A stretch of DNA of 42,912 nucleotides from an uncultured Lachnospiraceae bacterium (GTDB taxonomy: Bacteria > Bacillota > Clostridia > Lachnospirales > Lachnospiraceae). Shown piece after piece: positions 1 to 7,225 of the stretch. A model generated the notes under the pieces. That model was not told the origin of the DNA and did not search any database. It saw only the letters and a program-made list of their open reading frames with translations. The stretch lies in assembly GCA_902779355.1 (NCBI GenBank), contig CACZBF010000017.1:1-42912 (forward strand). Direction: 5' to 3'. Each line of letters opens with the position of its first letter. Positions within the stretch are counted from its first letter, which is position 1. The position numbers and the translations under genes were made by a program.

Positions 1-2
1 TT

Positions 3-134
3 GGCTTTTTGGTAGGAAGGAACGGATTTAAGGGAATTGCCATTTCTGAAGTATCTGCATGGATAGGCGCTTTTCTGATGCTCATGGTGACATACTATTA
101 TTTAATTGGCAAAAGAACTAAAGCAATAGCATAA
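3..134 (+). CDS. MATE family efflux transporter, C-terminal end (partial)
   Basis: The window opens inside a gene; 43 codons remain before the TAA stop. The peptide is a hydrophobic helix (SEVSAWIGAFLMLMVTYYY) followed by a short basic tail ending KRTKAIA. The pattern of an amphipathic lead-in, one last transmembrane helix and a short cytosolic tail matches the C-terminus of MATE drug/sodium antiporters, the same family as the complete gene at 3997-5376. A weak hairpin with a T-run follows the stop. Identification rests on a short fragment, so the family is likely but not certain. Confidence 0.55.
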   Translation, partial: GFLVGRNGFKGIAISEVSAWIGAFLMLMVTYYYLIGKRTKAIA

Positions 135-145
135 AGTAGCAATAA

Positions 146-301
146 AAAGACTCCCTGGATTTTTTATCCAAGGACTCCTTTTGTAATCTTGTTGCGGTAT
201 ATGATAACACAGAAGATTTTAGAAGATTTGCAATTTACAAAGATGGTAGTCTTGTGAGATTGTCCCACAAAGTTCCTAAATGGTTTGACAATAAAGAATA
301 A
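146..301 (+). pseudogene. Possible C-terminal gene remnant without a start codon
   Basis: This frame is open from 146 to a TAA at 299-301 and reads like real protein, with DNTEDFRRFAIYKDGSLVRL followed by SHKVPKWFDNKE. It has no ATG, GTG or TTG start and no ribosome binding site, and its 5' part runs through the MATE terminator hairpin. The best reading is the tail of a gene whose front was removed by a past rearrangement. I do not recognise the family. It could also be a chance open frame. Confidence 0.3.
151..184 (+). terminator. Weak intrinsic terminator after the partial MATE gene
   Basis: Bases 152-160 pair with 166-174 around a five-T loop, with one internal C-A mismatch, and are followed by TCCTTTTG. 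The position 17 bases after the MATE stop suits a terminator, but the stem is short and the T-run broken. Confidence 0.4.
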
Positions 302-303
302 CA

Positions 304-370
304 AAGTTGCCACCAGCCGCATACAGTAGTCCTGAGCTTTCTACCGTACGCAGCAGGTAAACAGCAACTT
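304..370 (-). ncRNA. Candidate structured RNA: long imperfect hairpin
   Basis: Bases 304-310 pair with 364-370, and 316-329 pair with 341-354. In the 14-pair inner stem, the three positions that mismatch on the plus strand (318/352, 321/349, 325/345) are all C-A or A-C, which become G-U wobbles when the minus strand is transcribed. The minus-strand RNA therefore forms an unbroken 14-pair stem with an 11-base loop. After the outer stem the minus strand runs into a U-rich stretch (CUUUGUUAUUCUUU). No known family was recognised. It lies downstream of the two minus-strand tRNA genes, beyond the 454-489 hairpin. Confidence 0.4.
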
Positions 371-453
371 GATGGAAAAACGCCTAAAATACGGCACTTT
401 CACTTCATTAATCGTTCTCAAAGAGATAATCGATCTGCTATTGCAGATTTCAG
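371..453. other. Non-coding stretch, small minus-strand hairpins only
   Basis: No convincing gene is visible. Read on the minus strand there is a small ATCTGC/GCAGAT hairpin close to 440 and a GCC/GGC pairing around 390, which could belong to the same transcript as the 304-370 element. Otherwise I see nothing here. Confidence 0.3.
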
Positions 454-489
454 AAGGGGCTGTCACACTAGTGCGACAGCCCCTTTTGT
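454..489. terminator. Strong intrinsic terminator hairpin
   Basis: GGGGCTGTC (456-464) pairs perfectly with GACAGCCCC (476-484), with further CAC/GTG pairing towards the loop. The plus side ends in CCCCTTTTG with a good T-run; the minus side has only TTCTG. It sits 5 bases past the 3' end of tRNA-Cys, so it may end the tRNA transcript as well as any plus-strand readthrough. Confidence 0.75.
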
Positions 490-493
490 TTAC

Positions 494-564
494 AGGTGAC
501 GGCCGGATTTGAACCGGCGATCAGGGAGTTGCAGTCCCATGCCTTACCACTTGGCTACGTCACC
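494..564 (-). tRNA. tRNA-Cys (GCA)
   Basis: The minus strand folds into a full cloverleaf. The 5' acceptor GGTGACG (564-558) pairs with CGTCACC (501-495), the anticodon loop is CTGCAAC with anticodon GCA, and the T-arm has GGTTCGAATCC. The unpaired discriminator base 494 is U, as expected for cysteine tRNAs. CCA is not encoded. It lies 5 bases downstream of tRNA-Ser in the same transcript. Confidence 0.95.
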
Positions 565-569
565 ACAAA

Positions 570-658
570 CGGAGAAGGAGGGATTTGAACCCTCGCGCCG
601 GTCACCCGACCTACACCCTTAGCAGGGGCGCCTCTTCAGCCAACTTGAGTACTTCTCC
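570..658 (-). tRNA. tRNA-Ser (GCT)
   Basis: The minus strand gives an 89-base class II tRNA. The acceptor GGAGAAG (658-652) pairs with CTTCTCC (577-571), the discriminator is G, the anticodon loop reads CTGCTAA (anticodon GCT, reading AGC/AGU), and there is a long variable arm and a GGTTCAAATCC T-arm. CCA is not encoded. It is the first gene of a Ser-Cys tRNA pair driven by the promoter at 716-744. Confidence 0.95.
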
Positions 659-715
659 TTGCCTGAATCCTGATATTGCTATATGATTGTGCTGGAACAT
701 CACAGCGCAATGCTT

Positions 716-744
716 ATTGTACTATGCGATCTGGTGTTTGTCAA
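716..744 (-). promoter_or_regulatory. Promoter of the tRNA-Ser/tRNA-Cys operon
   Basis: On the minus strand TTGACA (744-739) is followed by a 17-base spacer and TACAAT (721-716), a near-consensus housekeeping promoter. Transcription would start near 709, about 50 bases before tRNA-Ser. It overlaps the upstream region of the divergent dehydrogenase gene. Confidence 0.8.
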
Positions 745-769
745 TGTGAATCTGAGAGGAGGATTACGG

Positions 770-1534
770 ATGTCAGTCGCGATTATTACAGGTGCATCCA
801 GTGGTCTGGGAGCGGAATATGCTCGCCAGCTTTCAACCAAAAAGAGAGTCGATGAGATCTGGGCCATCGCCAGGCGAGTGGATCGTTTGGAGGCTCTGCA
901 AAAAGAGCTTTCCACGCCGGTCCGGATCTTCCAGATGGATCTCACGGAAGAAGCGGATATGGATCGCTTTCGAGAGACGTTAGAAAAAGAAAAGCCGGAT
1001 GTGGCATACCTGATCCATGCGGCCGGATTCGGAAAGATCGGCACCTACAAGCAGATCGACCGGAAATCATCCATGAATATGGTGCGGCTGAACTGTGAGG
1101 CCGCTGTTGATATCACGGAAAGCGTGATCCCTTATATGCGTCGGAAAAGCAGAATCATAGAGATCGCTTCGACTGCTGCTTTTCAGCCTTTTCAGGGACT
1201 GAATGTCTACGCGGCATCCAAAGCCTTCCTGTTACGCTATTCCAGAGCGCTGGGGGTGGAGCTCTTCGGTACCGGCATCACCGTGACTGCCGTTTGCCCC
1301 TACTGGATCAAAGATACGGAATTCATCCCGGTAGCCGGAGAAACCAAAAGCACCGCTATCAAACATTTCTCCTTTGCTTCAAAAAAGAAAAACGTTGTAG
1401 CGGTGTCCCTGTTTTTTTCCGAAAAAGGCTTCCCGGTCTGTACCCCAAGCATCATCAGCAGCATCCATCGCGTCTCCACGATCCTGCCTGACAGCGTGCT
1501 CCAATTGATCTGGAGCGGATTGCGCCGACTTTAA
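770..1534 (+). CDS. Short-chain dehydrogenase/reductase (SDR family)
   Basis: This is a 254-residue classical SDR oxidoreductase with a Rossmann fold, using NAD(P)H on an unknown carbonyl or alcohol substrate in the cytosol. TGASSGLG (residues 7-14) is the cofactor glycine motif. N108, S134 (with T135), Y147 and K151 (YAASK) form the catalytic set, and HAAG (83-86) replaces the usual NAAG. The ATG at 770 is preferred to the upstream ATG at 683 because AGAGGAGG lies just before it and the glycine motif follows at the normal distance. Its stop shares the palindrome TTAA with the stop of the convergent PRPP-synthetase gene, a 4-base overlap. The sequence does not show the substrate. Confidence 0.88.
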   Translation: MSVAIITGASSGLGAEYARQLSTKKRVDEIWAIARRVDRLEALQKELSTPVRIFQMDLTEEADMDRFRETLEKEKPDVAYLIHAAGFGKIGTYKQIDRKSSMNMVRLNCEAAVDITESVIPYMRRKSRIIEIASTAAFQPFQGLNVYAASKAFLLRYSRALGVELFGTGITVTAVCPYWIKDTEFIPVAGETKSTAIKHFSFASKKKNVVAVSLFFSEKGFPVCTPSIISSIHRVSTILPDSVLQLIWSGLRRL

Positions 1535-2646
1535 ACCTCTTTCTTCTGATAGTTTTCGATCGTGCTGCGGATCCGCTCTGCCGGCCTGGTCAGAGCACTG
1601 AGGGATTTTCCCTGGTTCAGTGTGTCGATAATGGCTGCGATATATCGATTCATGCTGACCGAAAAATAATAGCTTTTTTCGAGCAATTCCGGCTTCTGAT
1701 AGATCAGATTCGTCGTAAAGATCTTTTCGAAATACCCCTCTTCATAGGCGCGATCAAATTTTTCAAAGCCGTTGGTAAACAGCCCGAAGGTGCTGAAAAT
1801 GAATACCCGCTTCGCGCCCCGGTCTTTCAACTGTTTCGCAACATCCAGCATGCTCCCGCCGGACGAGATCATATCATCCACCACGATCACATCCATCCCC
1901 TCAACGGACCCGCCGCAGAAATCATGGGCAATGATGGGATTGGTCCCGTCTACGATCCTGGTATAATCCCTCCTCTTGTAAAACATCCCGATATTCACAC
2001 CAAACAGTGTTGCCAGAAATACGACACGCTCCGTCGCACCCTCATCCGGCGCGATGAACATCAGATGCTCTCCGTCGATCTGAAGATCTTCGTAATCTGT
2101 CAGCAGCGCCTGCGTAAACTGCAGGGACGGAGAGACATTTTCCAGCCCCGAAAACGGGATAACATTTGCCATCCGCGGATCATGGGCATCAAATGTGACG
2201 ACGCTGTGCACGCCGATGCTTTCCAGTTCCCGCAGCATCACGGCGCAGTCCAGCGACTCTCTGGCTGTTTTCCGGTGCTGTCTTCCTTCGTAAAGAAAAG
2301 GCATGATAACTGTGATCCTGCCGGCCTTTCCGCTGCAAGCCGCAATGATCCGGATCAGATCCTGAAAATGATCGTCCGGAGACATTCGGTTTAGAGACCC
2401 GTCCATCTTGTAGGTCAGGGAGGTATTACAGATATCCACCAGAAGATACAAATCCCGATCCCGGATGGAATCTCCGATCAGCCCTTTTCCTTCACCGCTT
2501 CCGAACCTCGGGCATTCCGACGGGATCAAAAAATGCTTTCCGTCTCTCCAGCCGGAAAGGATCTCATCCACCCGTTCTCCTGTTTTTCTGGCTGATTCCA
2601 AGGCGATGATACCCAGTCTGTCCTTCAATCCGATTTTTTCCTGCAT
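1531..2646 (-). CDS. prs: Ribose-phosphate pyrophosphokinase (PRPP synthetase) family protein
   Basis: PRPP synthetases make phosphoribosyl pyrophosphate from ribose 5-phosphate and ATP for nucleotide, histidine and tryptophan synthesis. The phosphoribosyl loop VVDDMISSGG (residues 255-264) is clear. RQHRK (122-126) takes the place of the usual RQDRK, and DAH (153-155) sits at the position of the metal-binding DLH. At 371 residues it is longer than the roughly 315-residue housekeeping enzyme, with an N-terminal extension of about 60 residues; such long forms occur in clostridia. A good AGGGGGA site precedes the ATG. It starts 12 bases after the antiporter stop, so the two are probably co-transcribed. 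A second, standard prs elsewhere is possible. Confidence 0.82.
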   Translation of the reverse strand: MQEKIGLKDRLGIIALESARKTGERVDEILSGWRDGKHFLIPSECPRFGSGEGKGLIGDSIRDRDLYLLVDICNTSLTYKMDGSLNRMSPDDHFQDLIRIIAACSGKAGRITVIMPFLYEGRQHRKTARESLDCAVMLRELESIGVHSVVTFDAHDPRMANVIPFSGLENVSPSLQFTQALLTDYEDLQIDGEHLMFIAPDEGATERVVFLATLFGVNIGMFYKRRDYTRIVDGTNPIIAHDFCGGSVEGMDVIVVDDMISSGGSMLDVAKQLKDRGAKRVFIFSTFGLFTNGFEKFDRAYEEGYFEKIFTTNLIYQKPELLEKSYYFSVSMNRYIAAIIDTLNQGKSLSALTRPAERIRSTIENYQKKEV

Positions 2647-2658
2647 CAGCAGATCCCC

Positions 2659-3948
2659 CTATGATGCGCCTGTCAGTTTTTTCTTCTCCAAAGACTTTTG
2701 AATACCCGCATATACCTTTCGCATGGTAAGTCCCTGCACGATGGTTGTAAATGCCACAATGGCGTAAGTCGCTCCCACCACAATGTTTTCCGTATCATCC
2801 GGCAGCAGAGGTTTTGCGCTCATGGCAAGCGCGATACAAAGCCCCCCTCTTAAACCTCCCCAGGTCAGCAGTTTGATAAAACTCCACCTGTCAAATCCGT
2901 CCGGGATGGGGCCCAGCATCAGCGTGCTGACCGCAAGACTGCCGCCACGCCCGATAAAATTACAGAGGATCGCAAGAAGGGAGATCAGGATCACCGCCGG
3001 CATCGCAAGAATATGAAGGAAGGTCAGTCCAAGTATCACATAAAGGATGGAATTCAAAAGATTATCCGTCACTTCCCAGAAAACATCGAACTTTTCCAGA
3101 TGCCATTCTTTGCCTTTACGCTCAAAGTAATGTCGCAGGGAAGAATACAGCACGCCGCAGACCACGGATGCGATCGCACCGGAAAAATCAAAGTATTCAC
3201 ACAACACATAGGATAGGGAAACTGCCAGAATACTGGTAAAGATCTGACGAATTTCGTTTTTGGTTTTATAGAAAACGAAAAAACAGAGGATCGTGACCAC
3301 GCCGCCGACCAGAACTGCGCCGAAGATCTCCCGGAACATCACCAGAAAGAAGTTTTCCTTGCCCGATGCACGCACCATACCGGAAAAACAGACAAACAAT
3401 GCAACACCGACACCATCATTCAAAAGGGATTCCCCCTCGATCAGGAAGCTGATGTTTTTCGGCAGACGGAATTTGTTCAGGATACTGGTCGCTGCGATCG
3501 GATCCGTCGGTGCCACGATACTGCCGAACATGAGACACACAGGCATGGTCAGACCGAGATGAAGCGCCAGTGAAACCAGATAGAAGCAAACGCCGTAAAA
3601 TACCGCGCCGAGCAGTGTTGCCACAATGGACAATACCGTGATCGGGCGTTTTTGTTTGGCAAAATCCTTTAATCTCATGTGGCAGGATCCTGCAAACAGC
3701 ATAAAGCAGAGCACGCCCTTTGTGAGAAACTCGTCCAGATCGAATTTCATGATCCTTTGGAGCGCATCTCCGATCTCCAGGTTCTGTGTTCCCTGATAGA
3801 TCAGATAAAACACGGCACCGATCACGATTGAAAACAGCATCAATGCGATCTCATAAGTCAGTTTCAGCGTGCGTTCATTGATGTAGCCGATCACGACAAC
3901 AAAGATCATCACCATGACCAGCATTGGCAAAAAGGCGTTTCCACCCAT
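2659..3948 (-). CDS. Na+/H+ antiporter, CPA1 (NhaP-like) family
   Basis: This 429-residue membrane protein has about twelve hydrophobic segments and no large cytosolic C-terminal domain. It exchanges cytoplasmic sodium (or potassium) for protons and so serves pH and salt homeostasis. The CPA1 transport motifs are present: APTDPIAA (residues 146-153, D149) and EGESLLNDGVG (171-181, D178). A late GGLRGGL stretch is also typical of the family. The ATG is supported by AGAGGAAAG about 6 bases upstream. It lies between the MATE gene and the PRPP-synthetase gene on the same strand with short gaps, which suggests an operon. Ion preference cannot be read from the sequence. Confidence 0.88.
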   Translation of the reverse strand: MGGNAFLPMLVMVMIFVVVIGYINERTLKLTYEIALMLFSIVIGAVFYLIYQGTQNLEIGDALQRIMKFDLDEFLTKGVLCFMLFAGSCHMRLKDFAKQKRPITVLSIVATLLGAVFYGVCFYLVSLALHLGLTMPVCLMFGSIVAPTDPIAATSILNKFRLPKNISFLIEGESLLNDGVGVALFVCFSGMVRASGKENFFLVMFREIFGAVLVGGVVTILCFFVFYKTKNEIRQIFTSILAVSLSYVLCEYFDFSGAIASVVCGVLYSSLRHYFERKGKEWHLEKFDVFWEVTDNLLNSILYVILGLTFLHILAMPAVILISLLAILCNFIGRGGSLAVSTLMLGPIPDGFDRWSFIKLLTWGGLRGGLCIALAMSAKPLLPDDTENIVVGATYAIVAFTTIVQGLTMRKVYAGIQKSLEKKKLTGAS

Positions 3949-3996
3949 AAATTCTTTCCTCTTTTCCTGTTTTTTTAAATACTATAACACAAAACC

Positions 3997-5376
3997 TTAC
4001 TTTGCGTCACTTTTAAGCAGCATAAAAGCCTTTCGTCTGATGATGAAATAGGCCGTGATCATCAATGTTCCCGTCAGGATCCACGAAATCGGATAGACAT
4101 TCATCAGCGTGCCAAAAGTGTGATGCTGCGGCAGAACCGTAAATACATAGATCAGGCGAAACGCACATGTTCCAAAGATAGAGATCAATGCCGGCACAAG
4201 CGAACGGTTCATACCGCGGATACAGCCGCCGCTGATCTCATAAGTTCCGATCAGTGCATGAGTCAGGCAGACGCACATCATCCGATCCATCGCATATTCA
4301 ATGACAACGGGATCCGTCGTAAACAGCAGGATCAATTGCCTCCGAAACAGTATGAAAACCGCTATCATCAGGATATCAAAGCCGATCCCAAGCAGCATAG
4401 TCAGTTGGAACACCTTTTTACAACGATCTTTCTTCCCGGCACCGTAATTTTGGCTGGTAAACGTCACGGCTGTCTGTGCAAAAGCATTGAGAAAACAATA
4501 GGAGATAAATTCAAAATTCTGGGCTGCCGTGGATCCCGCAATACAGGCCGCACCGAAGCTGTTGATGGCGCTTTGAATGACGACATTGGAAAAAGAAAAA
4601 ACCATTCCCTGCACACCGGCCGGAAGCCCGATCCGAAGCACATAGGAAAGATAAACTTTCCGGATACGAAGTCTGCGAAAAGAAAAACGGAAGGTTTCTT
4701 CCTCGGTTGCAAGGAAATAAAGGATCAGAGACGCACCGACAGCATTGGAAAGGACCGTCGCAAGCGCTACACCGACTACATGAAGATGAAATACGATCAC
4801 AAAGAGAAGATTCAGGCCGATATTGATCACACCGGAAAGGGCAAGGGCAAAAAGAGGTCTCCTGCTGTCTCCTTTACTTCTCAGGATTGCCGCACCGTAA
4901 TTGTATAGAAGCACCATTGGCATACCGAGAAAATAGACACGCAGATATAAAACCGACAGATTCATCACTTCTTCGGGAGCACCCATCAAACCCAGCACCG
5001 CAGGAGAGATCGCAATGCCGAAGACTGTCAGGATAAATCCCATCAGGATCGCCAGAGCGAGAATGGTATGCACGGCATCCCTGATCCTGTCTTTTTGTCC
5101 TGCGCCGATGAGATTGGCAATCACAACATTTGCCCCCACGGACAGTCCCAAAAAAAGATTCACCAGAAGACCGATCACGGGAGCATTGGAACCCACGGCC
5201 GCCATGGCATCGGGAGAGGCGAACCGCCCGACAACAGCAACATCCGCAGCATTAAACAGCTGCTGCAAAACTGCACTGATGGCAAGCGGGAGCGCGAAAA
5301 AGAAAATCTTCCCGAGTAAGGGACCCTGCAGCATATCCATGGAATTTTTTCTTTTACCTCTGTCTTCCTTTTCCAT
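3997..5376 (-). CDS. MATE family multidrug/cation efflux transporter
   Basis: This roughly 459-residue protein has twelve predicted transmembrane helices in two homologous bundles. It opens with MDMLQGPLLGKIFFFALP after a short basic lead, a start typical of clostridial MATE exporters, which expel cationic drugs in exchange for Na+ or H+. LQQLFNAADVAVVGRF and ATVLSNAVGA are family-like segments. I favour the ATG at 5376 over 5385 because a TATAAT on this strand overlaps the upstream ATG. Neither start has a strong ribosome binding site, and the ATG at the MDM could also be used. The gene may lead an operon with the antiporter 48 bases downstream. Substrate unknown. Confidence 0.88.
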   Translation of the reverse strand: MEKEDRGKRKNSMDMLQGPLLGKIFFFALPLAISAVLQQLFNAADVAVVGRFASPDAMAAVGSNAPVIGLLVNLFLGLSVGANVVIANLIGAGQKDRIRDAVHTILALAILMGFILTVFGIAISPAVLGLMGAPEEVMNLSVLYLRVYFLGMPMVLLYNYGAAILRSKGDSRRPLFALALSGVINIGLNLLFVIVFHLHVVGVALATVLSNAVGASLILYFLATEEETFRFSFRRLRIRKVYLSYVLRIGLPAGVQGMVFSFSNVVIQSAINSFGAACIAGSTAAQNFEFISYCFLNAFAQTAVTFTSQNYGAGKKDRCKKVFQLTMLLGIGFDILMIAVFILFRRQLILLFTTDPVVIEYAMDRMMCVCLTHALIGTYEISGGCIRGMNRSLVPALISIFGTCAFRLIYVFTVLPQHHTFGTLMNVYPISWILTGTLMITAYFIIRRKAFMLLKSDAK

Positions 5377-5424
5377 AGCCACCATTATAGCAGAAAGCCA
5401 CGGAAAATGGATATGCCATTCCGC

Positions 5425-5453
5425 TTGACAGACAACAGTCCAATTGATATATT
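5425..5453 (+). promoter_or_regulatory. Promoter of the formate/nitrite transporter gene
   Basis: TTGACA (5425-5430), a 17-base spacer and TATATT (5448-5453) form an almost perfect vegetative promoter. Predicted start of transcription is near 5460, giving a short leader with GGAAAGGAG at 5482-5490. Confidence 0.85.
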
Positions 5454-5496
5454 CGGTGATGTGTTCAACAGGAAATGAAACGGAAAGGAGATTCCG

Positions 5497-6258
5497 GTGT
5501 TTCAGGAAGAATTTCTTGCGGCTTCCAATGCCGCTGTCAAAAAAACAGAACTGTTAAAAAAGAATCCTCTGGGATATTTCCTGCTCTCTATGCTGGCAGG
5601 CGCTTTCATCGGATTTGGTGTGCTGTTGACCAACAGCATCGGCGCGCAGCTTGACGGAGCTCCTTATACAAAGCTTGTCATGGGACTTGCTTTCGGCGTA
5701 GCACTGTCTTTGGTCGTCATGGCGGGTGCCGAACTGTTCACCGGAAATAACCTTGTCATGGCAGCAGGCCTGATCAAACGGAAAACAAAGTTCTCCGATG
5801 CCCTGCTCCTATGGATCGTATGCTGGTTTGGAAACCTTTGCGGTGCTATCGTTCTGGGCGCGGTCTATGTTCTGACCACATTGCCGGACGGCGCAGTCGG
5901 GATCTTTATGGCCAACGCAGCGGCAGCTAAAATTGCCCCCGGACCGATTGCATTACTCGCGCGGGGCGCGCTTTGCAATATGCTGGTCTGTCTCGCGGTC
6001 TGGTGCGGTTTTCGCGTGAAATCCGACGCCGGAAAGCTCATCATGATCTTCTGGTGTCTCTTTGCTTTTATTACTACGGGATTTGAGCACAGTATCGCAA
6101 ACATGACGCTGTTTACGGAAGTACTGCTGCATCCCGGGGAAGCAGCAGTGACACCCGTCGGATGCCTTTACAATCTTCTGTTTGTCTCCCTCGGAAACAT
6201 GATCGGAGGCATCGTCTTTGTTGCAATCCCCTATGCGATCGGCGCAAAAGAAAAATAA
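5497..6258 (+). CDS. Formate/nitrite transporter (FNT) family channel
   Basis: FNT proteins are pentameric inner-membrane channels for formate, nitrite, hydrosulfide or related small anions. This 253-residue protein has six hydrophobic helices, the AELFTGNN signature (residues 78-85) and GFEHSIANM (195-203), whose histidine H198 is the conserved pore residue. The start is a GTG preceded by GGAAAGGAG at ideal spacing, driven by the promoter at 5425-5453. It appears to be a single-gene unit. No formate-lyase or nitrite-reductase gene is adjacent, so FocA, NirC and HSC types cannot be told apart; in a fermentative anaerobe formate is the likely cargo. Confidence 0.9.
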   Translation: MFQEEFLAASNAAVKKTELLKKNPLGYFLLSMLAGAFIGFGVLLTNSIGAQLDGAPYTKLVMGLAFGVALSLVVMAGAELFTGNNLVMAAGLIKRKTKFSDALLLWIVCWFGNLCGAIVLGAVYVLTTLPDGAVGIFMANAAAAKIAPGPIALLARGALCNMLVCLAVWCGFRVKSDAGKLIMIFWCLFAFITTGFEHSIANMTLFTEVLLHPGEAAVTPVGCLYNLLFVSLGNMIGGIVFVAIPYAIGAKEK

Positions 6259-6270
6259 AAGGTTCCTCTT

Positions 6271-7086
6271 TCATTTTTTCCTTTGATGAAACAGCCATTC
6301 TTTGACTTGTTCATCCTGTCCTGCGGGCACCCAGGCACAATGCGGATTCAATCCGTATTTCTCTTTCATTTCTCCTTTGGGATATTCCGTATAAAAGAGC
6401 CGGTCACCGGCCTGTTCCTTTAACAGACCATACAGGTCATGCGAACCCAGGTACTCAACTCCAAAACCGGGACTTTGGTATGGAGACACAATCCGGTCGT
6501 CCGCTGCATGAAGCAGCCAGATCGGTGTTTGCAGAAGTGCCTCCAGGTGATCACGATAAGTCGCACCGCAGATCACCATGGCGCCGGCGAAAAGATCTGT
6601 CTTCTTCAAAAGTTCCAACGTTCCGACGCCTCCGGCGCTGTATCCATAGATGTAAACACGATCCGGATCGATCTTCTTATGCCTTTTCACAATATGTGGG
6701 ATCATCAAAAGCAGGGTTTCCTGAATATCATGACGTGACCAATGCATGGTTCTCCCATACTGAGGCGCAAGAATATAACAGGGATAGCGTTTCTGCCATT
6801 CTTTCCTGGCAAAAACCGTCCCGATATCATGCAGCGACAGGTGCTTTATGTTGTCATCACCGACCACATCCGCTCCATGCAGATAAACGACAAGGGGCAT
6901 TTTTTCATTCGTATGATCCTGATGAGATTTTTGATCTGCCGTTGTTGAAACCCTTGGACTGTACAGACGATATGGAAGGTTCACTTCTCCACCGCGCCAC
7001 AGCTCGATCGAGAATTTTTTGCACAGTTCTTCATTTCCCTCACTCGGTTCATCCCAGTCCGGATAACGTTCTTTTAAGCTTTCCAT
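6271..7086 (-). CDS. Alpha/beta hydrolase (esterase/peptidase-like)
   Basis: This 271-residue cytosolic enzyme shows the serine hydrolase plan. YLHGAD (68-73) forms the oxyanion turn, GYSAGG (148-153) is the nucleophile elbow with S150, D196/D197 in HAADDR is the acid, and H249 in NPHCAW is the general base. The PDRVYIYGYSAGG stretch resembles the PHB-depolymerase, feruloyl-esterase and acylaminopeptidase branch. There is no signal peptide. It converges on the FNT gene with a 12-base gap and no visible terminator. A promoter-like TTACAT-N16-TATAGT lies about 50 bases upstream on the minus strand. Likely an esterase on a small or carbohydrate-linked ester, but the substrate is unknown. Confidence 0.82.
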   Translation of the reverse strand: MESLKERYPDWDEPSEGNEELCKKFSIELWRGGEVNLPYRLYSPRVSTTADQKSHQDHTNEKMPLVVYLHGADVVGDDNIKHLSLHDIGTVFARKEWQKRYPCYILAPQYGRTMHWSRHDIQETLLLMIPHIVKRHKKIDPDRVYIYGYSAGGVGTLELLKKTDLFAGAMVICGATYRDHLEALLQTPIWLLHAADDRIVSPYQSPGFGVEYLGSHDLYGLLKEQAGDRLFYTEYPKGEMKEKYGLNPHCAWVPAGQDEQVKEWLFHQRKK

Positions 7087-7164
7087 CTATCAATCGCTTC
7101 TTTCATGATCAGTAAAGTTGCAGGTAAACTATAGCACAGAATCCATTGTATGTAAAAAAGACTC

Positions 7165-7192
7165 TTGTTGAACCGAAAAGCCGCGATATAAT
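7165..7192 (+). promoter_or_regulatory. Promoter of the acetyltransferase/carbonic anhydrase/MutS-like cluster
   Basis: TTGTTG (7165-7170), a 16-base spacer and TATAAT (7187-7192) precede the acetyltransferase start by about 33 bases. The -10 hexamer is perfect and the -35 is moderate. Confidence 0.65.
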
Positions 7193-7225
7193 AAAAGATA
7201 GATGGATATCCCGAAAGGAGTTTCT

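Noticed and set aside
304-370. Integron attC site or CRISPR repeat
   Set aside because: There is no second copy in the window, no integrase or cas gene, and the core-site bases do not fit attC.
4120-4908. 262-codon plus-strand frame opposite the MATE gene
   Set aside because: Shadow of the MATE gene: composition is dominated by His, Lys and Arg with no hydrophobic pattern or motif.
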